A stretch of DNA of 51,985 nt from Gammaproteobacteria bacterium (GTDB taxonomy: Bacteria > Pseudomonadota > Gammaproteobacteria > SZUA-140): NCBI GenBank assembly GCA_015491865.1, contig WFVD01000016.1:1-51985 (forward strand). The letters run 5' to 3'. This document shows positions 33,216 through 41,884 of the stretch, piece by piece. Each line of letters begins with the position of its first letter. The first letter of the stretch is position 1. The notes below the pieces were generated by a model. That model searched no databases. It worked only from the letters and a program-made list of their open reading frames with translations, and was not told the DNA's origin. A program made the position numbers and the translations under genes.

Positions 33216-36200
33216 CTATTCGACCACCCCCTTTTTAATCAGTAGTTGAGAAAAGTCCTCGACTTCAACCGGTTTGCTGAAATAGTACCCCTGTGCAACC
33301 TCACACCCCATTTCACTTAGCAGGGCTAACTGCTGTGCAGTTTCCACCCCTTCAACAATAATCCCCATGCGTAGACTTTTTGCCATTGAAACGATCGCCT
33401 CTACCAGAGTGGTGCTATCTTGCACAGTCTGCATATCATGCACAAAGGTGCGGTCAATCTTAAGTGTTGTGATCGGTAGTCGTTTCAGATAACTAAGCGA
33501 TGAATAGCCGGTACCAAAATCATCGATTGAGAGGGCAAAGCCCATTTCACTGATGCGATCAAGTAACGCAATGGTCTCTTCATTTGTCTCTAATAGCAGC
33601 CCTTCTGTGATCTCAAGATCAATATTGGTAGCGTTGAGGTGGTATTTCTGAATGCTATGTCGAAGCGAAATTTCAAGCTCGTTGCCATGAAACTGACGGG
33701 TTGAAAGGTTGATCGACATGCGGAAGTCATCGGCTCCCATCTGTTGCCATGTGCTCAATTGCCGACATGCATTATCAATGATCCATTCACCCACCGGAAC
33801 GATAAGGCCTGTCTCTTCAAGGATGGGGATAAAATCCAGCGGTGAGATCGGTTTACTTCCTTCTGGTTGCCAGCGAATCAACGCCTCAGCACCAATAGGC
33901 TGGCCGTTGTTGATATTTACCAGCGGCTGGTAAAGCAGGTGGAATTCATCGTTTTCTAGCGCACGTCTTAATTTTGTTTCCAGTGCCAGGCGGTTGTCGG
34001 CAGTATCGCTCATCTTGAAATGATAAAAATCAAATGTATTCCGCCCATGTTCTTTTGCGTGATATACAGCGGTACCTGCATTTTTAAGTAGTGATTTTGA
34101 GTTGTCACCATCACGAGGATAGACGGTGATTCCGATGCTGGCACTTAAAAAGACTTCATGGCCATCGACCATCAGAGGCGAGGAAAAGGAATCGAGGATC
34201 CTTTGTGTGGTCTGGCCCGCTTCGCTAGCATCTTTTATGTTGTTTAAAACGATGGCAAATTCATCGCCACCGAAGCGCGCAATAATGTCATCCTCTCGCA
34301 GGCACTTGATAAGCAGCTTTGATACCTGCTGTAGTGAACTATCACCAATGTCATGTCCGAGTGTTTCATTAATGACTTTAAATCTATCCAGATCGAGAAA
34401 TAGCACTGCCAGCGATGAGCCGTTTTTCTCGGCAGTCACAATTACCTGGTCGAGCGCTTTAATTAATTCGATGCGGTTGGGGAGCTGGGTGAGTACATCA
34501 TGGTGGGCAAGAAATTCCAGATGTTCCTGAATCTTCATATGCCCTGAGATGTCTCGTGCAGTAGAGATAAAGTGTGTGATCTCACCGCCTGAGTTGTGGA
34601 GCGGGGTGATGGATTTCTCTTCATAATAGAGTGATCCATCTTTTTTCTGGTTCAGAAATACGTTACTAAATACCTCGCCTGCCGTGATAGTCTCCCAGAG
34701 CGTTTTGTAGAAGCTGGTGGTCTGATTGCCTGAGTTCAGAATATTAGGGGTCTTGCCAATAATATCCTGCTGTTGATAGCCGGTGATGATCTCAAATGAT
34801 CTGTTAACATACTCTATTATTCCCTCTTTGTTAGTGATCATTACTGCATCAGCCGTCTGTGCTAGCGCAGTTGATAGCTTGTGCATTCTGGTTTCCGCCT
34901 GCTTGCGTGAGGTGATATTGGTCACGCTGGCGCGGATGAGCCGTTTCTCCTGTGAGGGTAGCCGAATGAGATGGACCTCACATAGCAGCCGCTCTCCATT
35001 GTCTGTGATGAACTCCCACTCAAAGATAGGCGCTCCTCCATTGATGGCGTCGTTGATGAACGTTTCAACGGCTGGTCTGGAGCGGCTGCCACTGAGCTGA
35101 ACTTCGGGGCTGAATGAGGTGAAATTGCTCGTGAGTAACTCAGAACGTGTTTTCCTGAAGAGCGTTGCAGCATGATGGTTAGCATCAACAAAGCAGCCGC
35201 TATCACAATCGAAAATAAAGATCGCTTCAGGGGCGTGCTCAATAAACGTTTTTAAGCGAGCTTCACTCTCACGCAGATCACGTAGTGCGATAAGCGTAGT
35301 GAGCGAGTCGGCGATACGCCGTCCCACCGCTTCGAATAATTTCTGCTCACTGTCAGAGTAGCGAACTGGCTGGCGACAGTGATGTATACCAAGTAGCCAC
35401 GGTTTATCTCGCCTGGGAAAGAGCGGTACGACAAGCTGTGACTGAACATTATATTCTGCTATGACAGGGTCGTTGCCAAAATCGGGGTGCTCCTTCTGAT
35501 TAAATGCTGTTGCGCCATCTGAGCCGAGAGCGGCCTGCAATATCTGGCTATGCCCTTCACTCATACCGATTTCAATGCCAGCAGGTAACCCCGCCCATTC
35601 GCCACGATGTTGAGAGATAGGGACATGCCATACCGGTGCTGCAGGGTCGCATGGATAGAGTAGCCAGGCGCGGTCGCAATCAAAAATATCCAGCATCTCA
35701 GCAAGTACATTTTTCAGCATGATATCGATGGAGTCAGTGTTGAGCGTAAGGTTGCTGATACGCTCCATTGCATTCAGGGCGTGGTGGTCTCCTCGGGTGC
35801 GCTCATCTGCCTCCTGCATTGCCGTGACATCAGTAAATGTACTGATCACCTGTTGGGGCTCATTTCTACCCTGCTGTAACGGTACGGTATTGAGCATGAT
35901 CCAGCGATAGCGCTGTTCGTCGCTATGGAAAACACCCATCAGTGTGCCCTGTGATGGGGCGCCCGTCAGTAGTGTTTTGCGGGTTGGGTGCTCTTCTGGA
36001 GTGAAGTGGGTACCATCTTTATGGATCGGCGCCCCCCAGAATCCCGCCACTGTCGTTGCCTCAATATCAGTAGCCGTTAACCCTGAAATTGCCTGAGCGG
36101 TGGGATTGATCTCCAGAACCTTTCCCGCTCTATTCTGAACCAGAACCCCCTGGGCCATGGTTTCGAACAGCAGGCGATAGCGGTCTTCACTGTGGTTCAG

Positions 36201-36797
36201 GTTGGAGATGATCTGAATGGTACTGATTGCTGATTCAATGCGGCGGGCAACCTCGGTGAATAGCTGAATATCAAGTGCAGAGAGTTTACGGCGGCTGCCG
36301 CAAAAGTGCAGCCCCAGTATCGATGGTTGATTTTGAGTGGGATTAAGGGCAATACAGATCTGGGTATGTACCGAAAACTGCTTAAGCAGATCGGACTGAT
36401 TAACATCGTCACAGTTGACAAGATCAAGCAGCTGCGGCGTATCGGTTGCCAAACAGCTCCGTAGCAGTTCTTTAATCGTCTCATCCGTTCGGATCGGCAC
36501 TCCCTGTTCGGTCTCCCTCGGCCACTCTGGGTGAGTAGCTTCCGATTTCACTGCAAAGAACTCTATCTCTGGGTCACACGGGTGAATGATCCAGGCACGA
36601 TCAGCTGAAAAGATGGAAAGGAGTTCCTGCATAGAGTGGTGCAGTATGGAATCTAAATCTGTACAGTTATGGCTGATATCGCCAATGCGACGCAATGCCT
36701 TTATGATGCGAGGTTCGTACAGGGCTGTATTGCTGTCGTTATTATTATCTGGTGTTCGCATTTTATTAGCTGTCTTATAAAGTGGTAGGCCAATCAC
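33216..36797 (-). CDS. GAF-PAS-GAF-PAS-PAS-GGDEF-EAL cyclic-di-GMP protein
   Basis: This large 1193-residue protein has no membrane helices. The order is GAF (about 35-200), PAS (205-335), GAF (345-510), PAS (515-640), PAS (640-760), GGDEF (765-930) and EAL (940-1190). GGDEF is intact (RFGGDEFAIV, 841-850) with the product-inhibition site RxxD at 834-837. EAL is intact (GAEALIRW, about 969-976) with DDFGTGYSSLSYLKRLP. It may be bifunctional in making and degrading c-di-GMP. The two GAF domains share DRAWxxxPCDP, so they are a duplication. The start is GTG with GGGAG close upstream; ATG 36761 is an alternative. Confidence 0.88.
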   Translation of the reverse strand: MIGLPLYKTANKMRTPDNNNDSNTALYEPRIIKALRRIGDISHNCTDLDSILHHSMQELLSIFSADRAWIIHPCDPEIEFFAVKSEATHPEWPRETEQGVPIRTDETIKELLRSCLATDTPQLLDLVNCDDVNQSDLLKQFSVHTQICIALNPTQNQPSILGLHFCGSRRKLSALDIQLFTEVARRIESAISTIQIISNLNHSEDRYRLLFETMAQGVLVQNRAGKVLEINPTAQAISGLTATDIEATTVAGFWGAPIHKDGTHFTPEEHPTRKTLLTGAPSQGTLMGVFHSDEQRYRWIMLNTVPLQQGRNEPQQVISTFTDVTAMQEADERTRGDHHALNAMERISNLTLNTDSIDIMLKNVLAEMLDIFDCDRAWLLYPCDPAAPVWHVPISQHRGEWAGLPAGIEIGMSEGHSQILQAALGSDGATAFNQKEHPDFGNDPVIAEYNVQSQLVVPLFPRRDKPWLLGIHHCRQPVRYSDSEQKLFEAVGRRIADSLTTLIALRDLRESEARLKTFIEHAPEAIFIFDCDSGCFVDANHHAATLFRKTRSELLTSNFTSFSPEVQLSGSRSRPAVETFINDAINGGAPIFEWEFITDNGERLLCEVHLIRLPSQEKRLIRASVTNITSRKQAETRMHKLSTALAQTADAVMITNKEGIIEYVNRSFEIITGYQQQDIIGKTPNILNSGNQTTSFYKTLWETITAGEVFSNVFLNQKKDGSLYYEEKSITPLHNSGGEITHFISTARDISGHMKIQEHLEFLAHHDVLTQLPNRIELIKALDQVIVTAEKNGSSLAVLFLDLDRFKVINETLGHDIGDSSLQQVSKLLIKCLREDDIIARFGGDEFAIVLNNIKDASEAGQTTQRILDSFSSPLMVDGHEVFLSASIGITVYPRDGDNSKSLLKNAGTAVYHAKEHGRNTFDFYHFKMSDTADNRLALETKLRRALENDEFHLLYQPLVNINNGQPIGAEALIRWQPEGSKPISPLDFIPILEETGLIVPVGEWIIDNACRQLSTWQQMGADDFRMSINLSTRQFHGNELEISLRHSIQKYHLNATNIDLEITEGLLLETNEETIALLDRISEMGFALSIDDFGTGYSSLSYLKRLPITTLKIDRTFVHDMQTVQDSTTLVEAIVSMAKSLRMGIIVEGVETAQQLALLSEMGCEVAQGYYFSKPVEVEDFSQLLIKKGVVE

Positions 36798-37146
36798 ATC
36801 TCCCTGTGGTTGCCTCTGGTTTATCGACCTAATTAGTATATACCTTTAAGTGGAATTTATGGCTAACTATATGATTCCGAGAGCAATATATCTTACTTGG
36901 CATAACTGAGTAATGCACTGCGAGAACGGTTGCCTGCCCGCTTGTGGCGCTAATGAAGCGGCTGTTGAGCCGTTTTCGTACCTTTATATGATGGTAGCGT
37001 AACAGGGGAGGTGAAAATAGCGCCAGCCCGGTTGAAATGGTGCAGAGAAAGCGATATCAATACTGAATGTCCTGTTTTTATATGGGGGAACTGGCGTTAG
37101 AATGGCGCCTCTTTGAGACAGTTGTAGGCGAGAGGTTGAGTAAATT
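36798..37146. other. 349-base intergenic region before grxD, with a nested hairpin
   Basis: No gene is seen here. CGAGAACGG (36921-36929) pairs with CCGTTTTCG (36970-36978), nine pairs with one G-T, and encloses CCGCTT/AAGCGG (36938-36943 with 36956-36961). There is no T-run. It might be a structured leader or a small RNA. The part nearest grxD carries its ribosome site GAGG. Confidence 0.4.
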
Positions 37147-37464
37147 ATGGAAATAATGGAACGAATCAAGCAGCAGATTGAGGGCGCACCGATTGTGCTT
37201 TACATGAAAGGAACCCCGCAATTTCCGCAGTGTGGTTTTTCAAGTCATGTCGTGCAGGCGCTGGCGGCCTGCGATGCAGAGTTTACAGACATCAATGTTC
37301 TGGCTGATCCTGAGATTCGCGAAAACCTGCCGCGTTACGCCAACTGGCCCACATTTCCACAGCTCTATATCGATGGTGAGCTGGTCGGTGGGTGTGACAT
37401 CGTGATGGAGCTCTATCAACGCGGTGAGTTAAAGACGATGGTTGAGGCTGCGGGTAAGGGGTAA
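37147..37464 (+). CDS. grxD: Monothiol glutaredoxin (CGFS type)
   Basis: This 105-residue protein has the CGFS active site at Cys29 (QFPQCGFSSH), WPTFPQLYIDGELVGGCDIV for glutathione binding, and KGTPQFP with the conserved lysine. Grx4-type proteins carry and transfer [2Fe-2S] clusters. An ATG nine bases inside is an alternative start. A strong terminator follows. Confidence 0.95.
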   Translation: MEIMERIKQQIEGAPIVLYMKGTPQFPQCGFSSHVVQALAACDAEFTDINVLADPEIRENLPRYANWPTFPQLYIDGELVGGCDIVMELYQRGELKTMVEAAGKG

Positions 37465-37486
37465 TCTATCTGCTACTGAAGTCGAG

Positions 37487-37518
37487 AAAGGCGCGGCGCT
37501 TAACGCAGCGCCTTTTTT
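37487..37518 (+). terminator. Rho-independent terminator after grxD
   Basis: AAAGGCGC (37487-37494) pairs with GCGCCTTT (37508-37515) around a loop with a further short GCG/CGC pairing, followed by more Ts. The A-run on the other side makes it able to serve the convergent response-regulator gene too. Confidence 0.85.
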
Positions 37519-37531
37519 ATTGCGTTGAAAT

Positions 37532-38509
37532 TTAGAACATGACCTGATTGCGTCCTGCATCCTTTGCTTCATATAGTTTTTTATCGGCGGCTCTGAACAG
37601 GGTATCCAGACTGCACACCTCATCGTTTTTATGATAAGTGCTAACGCCGATTGAGACGGTTACCAGCACCTGCTGGCCATCGATATCAAAAGGCTTTTGA
37701 GCGATCGATTCTAGAATGCGCTCGAAGCGATCGGGGGTGCAGTGGCTGGCTTCCTGAAAATGCATCAGAATACAGAACTCCTCACCGCCAAAGCGCCCCA
37801 CCACATCGGTAGGGCGGGTTGCCTTGCGCAGACGGCTGGCGATCTTTTTGAGGATGGTATCTCCCGCTGCGTGGCCATATTGATCATTGATCTGTTTGAA
37901 GTGATCAATGTCGATCATCAAAAAGGCGAGGGTACCGCCGCGTGCATCTATATCAGCAAGGATCGCCTCAGAGCGCTGGGTGATGTAGCGACGATTGCCG
38001 AGGCTGGTTAGCGGGTCGGTCACCGCCAGCTCGCTGAGAATCTGGTTACTGGCCTCAAGGTCTCGCATTGTCTCCAGTAGTGAGTTCTGTAACATAGAGA
38101 TACGGCCGGCGGCATGAATACGTGCGGCGAGTTCGGATCTGTTGACAGGCTTGTTGAGGTAGTCATCCACGCCGTGATTAAAGGCCATGACCAGATGCTC
38201 GATCCCCTCTTTGCCGGTTAGCATGACAATTGAGGTGTAGTGACGACTTTGCTCGTCAAGCTCGCGGATGCAGGCGCATAGTTCAAGGCCGTTCATCTTT
38301 GGCATCACCCAGTCGAGCAGGGCGACATCCGCTGGACGCGCTGCAAGCGACTGCAGCACCTCTTCGGGGGCGGCAGCCAGACGGAGATCACGATAGCCCG
38401 CTTTTTGCAGTAATGTCTGAATCATCGTTCGAGTGAGCTCGACATCATCGGCAATAATGATAGAGAGGGCGTGCTCAGCATCGAGTCTGTTATTCTGGTT
38501 CACTGGCAT
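37532..38509 (-). CDS. Response regulator with GGDEF domain (diguanylate cyclase)
   Basis: In this 325-residue protein the receiver domain (about 15-135) has Asp21/Asp22, phospho-acceptor Asp66 in LLDWVMP, and Lys120. A linker helix (136-160) leads to a GGDEF domain (165-325) with DPLTSLGNRRY, GRFGGEEFCIL and the RxxD inhibition site (232-235). It should make c-di-GMP when phosphorylated. No histidine kinase gene is adjacent. It is the last gene of a minus-strand run after rnt. Confidence 0.92.
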   Translation of the reverse strand: MPVNQNNRLDAEHALSIIIADDVELTRTMIQTLLQKAGYRDLRLAAAPEEVLQSLAARPADVALLDWVMPKMNGLELCACIRELDEQSRHYTSIVMLTGKEGIEHLVMAFNHGVDDYLNKPVNRSELAARIHAAGRISMLQNSLLETMRDLEASNQILSELAVTDPLTSLGNRRYITQRSEAILADIDARGGTLAFLMIDIDHFKQINDQYGHAAGDTILKKIASRLRKATRPTDVVGRFGGEEFCILMHFQEASHCTPDRFERILESIAQKPFDIDGQQVLVTVSIGVSTYHKNDEVCSLDTLFRAADKKLYEAKDAGRNQVMF

Positions 38510-38524
38510 CCTCTGTTGGACTGG

Positions 38525-39184
38525 TTAAGCAGCGGGTTCTATATTATCAGGCAGTGCCGGGGGCGGGATGCCGATATGGCTATCCCACTGGTTAACGATA
38601 TTGCAAAATAGCTCGGCTGTCTGCTCGGCATCATAGATCGCCGAGTGTGCCGCCTTTCCATCCCACTCCATACCGGCTGCGATTGCGGCGCGCGCCAGTA
38701 CTGTCTGGCCATAGGCGAGGGCGCTTAGTGAGACAGTATCGAGCGTACTAAATGGGTGAAATGGGTTGCGTTTGATCCTGCTTCGTTCAACTGCCGCATT
38801 TAGAAAATTAAGATCAAACGCAGCGTTGTGCCCCACCAGGATGGCGCGAGTACAGCCATTTGCCTTGATCGCGCTGCGAATCGGTTTGAAGATCAACTGC
38901 AACGCCTCTTTCTCCGGGAGTGCCATGCGGAACGGATGGTAAGGGTCAATGCCGTTGAACTCCAGCGCTGCCGCTTCCAGGTTGGCCCCTTCGAACGGCA
39001 CAATGTGGTGGGCGATGGTGGTATCGGGCGCAAGCTTGCCGTCAGCGGTGACCTTAAGCAGCACCGCAGCAACCTCTAACAGGGCGTCGGTCTGCGCATT
39101 AAAGCCCGCGGTCTCTACATCGATAACAACCGGTAGATAGCCTCTGAAACGCGTTGCTAATGGCGGAGGGGTGTCATTTGTCAT
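38525..39184 (-). CDS. rnt: Ribonuclease T
   Basis: This 219-residue DEDD exonuclease trims tRNA and other RNA 3' ends. The motifs are [10 protein letters not shown] (Exo I), [13 protein letters not shown] (Exo II) and [14 protein letters not shown] (Exo III, DEDDh type with His). The ATG at 39184 is preferred over an in-frame GTG at 39208. It lies 62 bases after pyrC on the same strand and 15 bases before the response-regulator gene. Confidence 0.93.
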   Translation of the reverse strand: MTNDTPPPLATRFRGYLPVVIDVETAGFNAQTDALLEVAAVLLKVTADGKLAPDTTIAHHIVPFEGANLEAAALEFNGIDPYHPFRMALPEKEALQLIFKPIRSAIKANGCTRAILVGHNAAFDLNFLNAAVERSRIKRNPFHPFSTLDTVSLSALAYGQTVLARAAIAAGMEWDGKAAHSAIYDAEQTAELFCNIVNQWDSHIGIPPPALPDNIEPAA

Positions 39185-39246
39185 GGTATTTTTAAGGCCT
39201 GTTAACACGAATAGAAAAGCCGCAGTAGAGGCCGTTGAGTTGCCGA

Positions 39247-40308
39247 TTACTGAATAGTGCGATGCAAGTTGGCATAGAGTGTCCAGTCGAGCGCCTCTCC
39301 GGCGCGGAAAGGGCGCAACACGCCCTCATCGCCGAATTGATAGCTTTCCGGGCAGACCCAGGGGCGTTTTACCAGGCTGATGCTCTCTTTGTTACGCGGT
39401 AGTCCATAGAAATCTGCACCGTGAAAACTGGCGAATCCCTCCAGTTTGTCGAGCGCCCCGGCGGCCTCAAAGATCTCTGTGTAGAGTTCAAGTGCAGCGT
39501 GAGCAGAGTAGATGCCGGCACAGCCACAGCCACTCTCTTTGCTGCTGGTGTCGTGTGGCGCGCTGTCGGTGCCGAGAAAGAATTTTGGGTTACCACTGGT
39601 GGCCGCTTTAACCAGCGCCTGGCGGTGTACCTCGCGTTTTAAAACCGGCAGGCAGTAGTGGTGTGGGTGGATGCCACCCACCAGCATCGCATTCCGATTC
39701 AGCAGCAGATGATGCGGAGTGATGGTCGCCGCTAACGTTTCACCGCCCTCTTCAACATATTCGGCGGCATCTCTGGTGGTGATATGTTCCAGCACAATCT
39801 TTAGCTCTGGGTAACGGCGTGTTAGCGGTTCCAGATGCCGTTCGATGAAGATCTTTTCGCGATCAAAGACATCAATGCTGGGGTCGGTCACCTCGCCATG
39901 GATAAGCAGCGGCATATCAAACTCAATCATCTCTTCAAGGATCGAATAGGTACATTCGATATCGGTAACACCCGAGGCTGAGTGAGTCGTGGCGCCAGCC
40001 GGATAGAGCTTAAGTGCAACGATATGTTTATTGTTACCGGCGCGTTTGATCACTTCGATTGAGGTGTCATCAGTGAGATAAAGCGTCATCAGCGGACTAA
40101 AGGCGAGGCCGTCAGGAATTGCCGCCAGGATCCGGTCACGATAGGCCATCGCGAGCTCCGTGGTGGTGATCGGTATCTTCAGATTCGGCATCACAATCGC
40201 ACGGGCAAACTGTTTTGCACTATGAGCGACCGTTGTTGCCAGCGCTGCCCCGTCTCTTAGATGAAGGTGCCAGTCATCAGGTTGGATCAGGGTAAGTGGT
40301 TGCGGCAT
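39247..40308 (-). CDS. pyrC: Dihydroorotase
   Basis: This 353-residue zinc amidohydrolase of pyrimidine synthesis has [10 protein letters not shown] with the metal-binding Hx[18 protein letters not shown] with the lysine that is carboxylated in the family, and later histidines in EHITTRDA and [18 protein letters not shown] precedes the ATG. It follows the moeA-like gene by 32 bases. Confidence 0.95.
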   Translation of the reverse strand: MPQPLTLIQPDDWHLHLRDGAALATTVAHSAKQFARAIVMPNLKIPITTTELAMAYRDRILAAIPDGLAFSPLMTLYLTDDTSIEVIKRAGNNKHIVALKLYPAGATTHSASGVTDIECTYSILEEMIEFDMPLLIHGEVTDPSIDVFDREKIFIERHLEPLTRRYPELKIVLEHITTRDAAEYVEEGGETLAATITPHHLLLNRNAMLVGGIHPHHYCLPVLKREVHRQALVKAATSGNPKFFLGTDSAPHDTSSKESGCGCAGIYSAHAALELYTEIFEAAGALDKLEGFASFHGADFYGLPRNKESISLVKRPWVCPESYQFGDEGVLRPFRAGEALDWTLYANLHRTIQ

Positions 40309-40340
40309 GGTCTCTCCTTTACGCTCTTACTTAAATGATG

Positions 40341-41375
40341 TCACGCATTTGGTGCGGCTGGTGGCGGGTTGTTCTGGCTGTCCTGCGGCAATGCAGCGTT
40401 TCTGCCCAGCAGTCTGTTAATGGCGGCAACGCCAAATAGATGAAAGCCACGCAGCGCCTCGGGTGGATGGCCTGCAACGCAGACAACAGGGATCTCGCGC
40501 GCCTGCCCCATGATCAGCGGTCGACCAGAGCGCATCGGAACACCATCGATAATCAGCTCGCCCACCTCTTTTAATAGATCGGAGATAAAATCGCGCCCCC
40601 CCACCGCAGTACCACCGGAGATCACCACCATATCTGAATTGACCAGAGCGGTATTCACTGCCATCACGAATTTATCGAAATTGTCACCTTTAATCCCGCC
40701 AATAACCGGGATGCCACCCGCCTCTACCACGGCGCTGGCGAGCATGATGCTGTTGCTGTCGCGGATACTGCCGGGTTTGAGTGTGTCGGTGTAGGGGACC
40801 ACCTCGTCACCGGAGGAGAAGATTGTCACCATCGGCGCGCGTGCCACCTCAATCTCGTCGATACCGAGACTGGCGATGGTGCCGATTTCTGCGGCGGTGA
40901 TCAGCGTACCGGCGGCGACAGCCACCGCCCCCTGTTTAAGGTCGCAGCCCTGTTCTTCAATAAAGAAGCGGGGTGGGAATGGGCGCGAAATGGTCACCGT
41001 GTTGCCATCCTCTTTACCTTCCCATGGGCGTACAATCGAGACCGGGCCATCGGCCACGATACTGCCGGTGGCCACCCGAAGCGCCTCACCGCTGCCTGGT
41101 GCCGGGCAGCACTCGTCGCCGGGGATGATGTTGCCGGTGATGTTAAAACTGACCGGTGTATCCTCACCAGCCCCCGCCGTTTCGGCACTATTCACCAGCC
41201 ACCCCTCAACAATCGCGCGGTGGTAAGGGGGCATATCGGTAGGCGCTTTCACATCACGGGTCAGCGTGCGACCGATTGCAGCACTCAGGCGGCAGGTTTC
41301 GGTGGCGGTGGTTCTGCTGCTAAGGGCATCGACAAACTGCTGCTGAGCGTCGATGAGTGGCGAGCCGTCATTCAT
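40341..41375 (-). CDS. Divergent MoeA-like molybdopterin-binding protein
   Basis: This 344-residue protein aligns with MoeA domains I-III: SAAIGRTLTRDVKAPTDMPP at the start, VTIFSSGDEVV and PGSIRDSNSIML, and the MPT-binding core VVISGGTAVGGRDF. Typical MoeA is about 400 residues; here the C-terminal domain IV is missing. The usual SAMDGYA motif reads HRAIVEGWLV, and PGNPVSA reads AGHPPEALRG. It may be a specialised paralogue rather than the housekeeping insertase. AAGGAAG precedes the ATG. A MITE-like insertion starts 24 bases upstream. Confidence 0.75.
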   Translation of the reverse strand: MNDGSPLIDAQQQFVDALSSRTTATETCRLSAAIGRTLTRDVKAPTDMPPYHRAIVEGWLVNSAETAGAGEDTPVSFNITGNIIPGDECCPAPGSGEALRVATGSIVADGPVSIVRPWEGKEDGNTVTISRPFPPRFFIEEQGCDLKQGAVAVAAGTLITAAEIGTIASLGIDEIEVARAPMVTIFSSGDEVVPYTDTLKPGSIRDSNSIMLASAVVEAGGIPVIGGIKGDNFDKFVMAVNTALVNSDMVVISGGTAVGGRDFISDLLKEVGELIIDGVPMRSGRPLIMGQAREIPVVCVAGHPPEALRGFHLFGVAAINRLLGRNAALPQDSQNNPPPAAPNA

Positions 41376-41398
41376 GCGGTGCTTCCTTTAGTTAATGT

Positions 41399-41462
41399 GA
41401 GACCTTTGCACGATGTTCTTTTGTCCGGCCAGGGAACAAACTCCTACTCGTGCAAAGGTCTC
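41399..41462. mobile_element. MITE-like 64-bp element with perfect inverted ends
   Basis: GAGACCTTTGCACGA (41399-41413) and TCGTGCAAAGGTCTC (41448-41462) are perfect 15-bp inverted repeats. They are flanked by the direct repeat AATGT at 41394-41398 and 41463-41467, as expected for a target duplication. The inside is 34 bases and has no gene. The end sequence resembles ends of IS5-like elements as I recall them; the parent transposase is not in the window. Confidence 0.8.
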
Positions 41463-41553
41463 AATGTAATCGTTCTATCGTTAAAGAGTAACGGGGTGTG
41501 GTAGGGGTGTCAAAACTGTAGCCATCATTGACTGTTATGGCGAGGCGTGAAGC

Positions 41554-41606
41554 GGCGACACAATCTCCTCGTCTGGTGGACCCAGCGCGCTGGAGCCTGT
41601 GTCGCC
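41554..41606. repeat. Inverted repeat between slyX and the MITE
   Basis: GGCGACACA (41554-41562) pairs with TGTGTCGCC (41598-41606). The 35-base spacer contains the 12-base palindrome CCAGCGCGCTGG (41582-41593). It lies just past the slyX stop; no T-run follows. Confidence 0.5.
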
Positions 41607-41636
41607 TTGCACACAAAACAGCCATGTCACACGCAC

Positions 41637-41849
41637 TTAATAGTGCGGCGGTGGTGTCTCATCAGACTGATGGGCGATGTTTGACTCCGCCATCGCCTTC
41701 ATTCGTTCATTGAGCTGTTCAACGGCGAGGGTGAGTTGATCAATCATTCTCTGTTGATCAATGATCACCTGGTTGAGCGCTTCCAGTGTTGACTCCTGGT
41801 GGGTGAGCCGGATCTGTAGATCCGTAATATCGTTATCCATCGGGTGCAT
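41637..41849 (-). CDS. slyX: SlyX family protein
   Basis: This 70-residue protein is one coiled-coil (about 5-55, LQIRLTHQESTLEALN ... LAVEQLNERM) and ends with the family tail ETPPPHY. SlyX function is poorly known. AGAGG precedes the ATG by five bases. It follows the M17 aminopeptidase by 35 bases on the same strand. Confidence 0.9.
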   Translation of the reverse strand: MHPMDNDITDLQIRLTHQESTLEALNQVIIDQQRMIDQLTLAVEQLNERMKAMAESNIAHQSDETPPPHY

Positions 41850-41884
41850 TTTACCTCTAAGTTGGAAGGTCTCAATATGAAAGC

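Noticed and set aside
41399-41462. Reading the perfect inverted repeat as a transcription terminator
   Set aside because: There is no T-run on either strand, and the flanking 5-bp direct repeat fits an insertion better.
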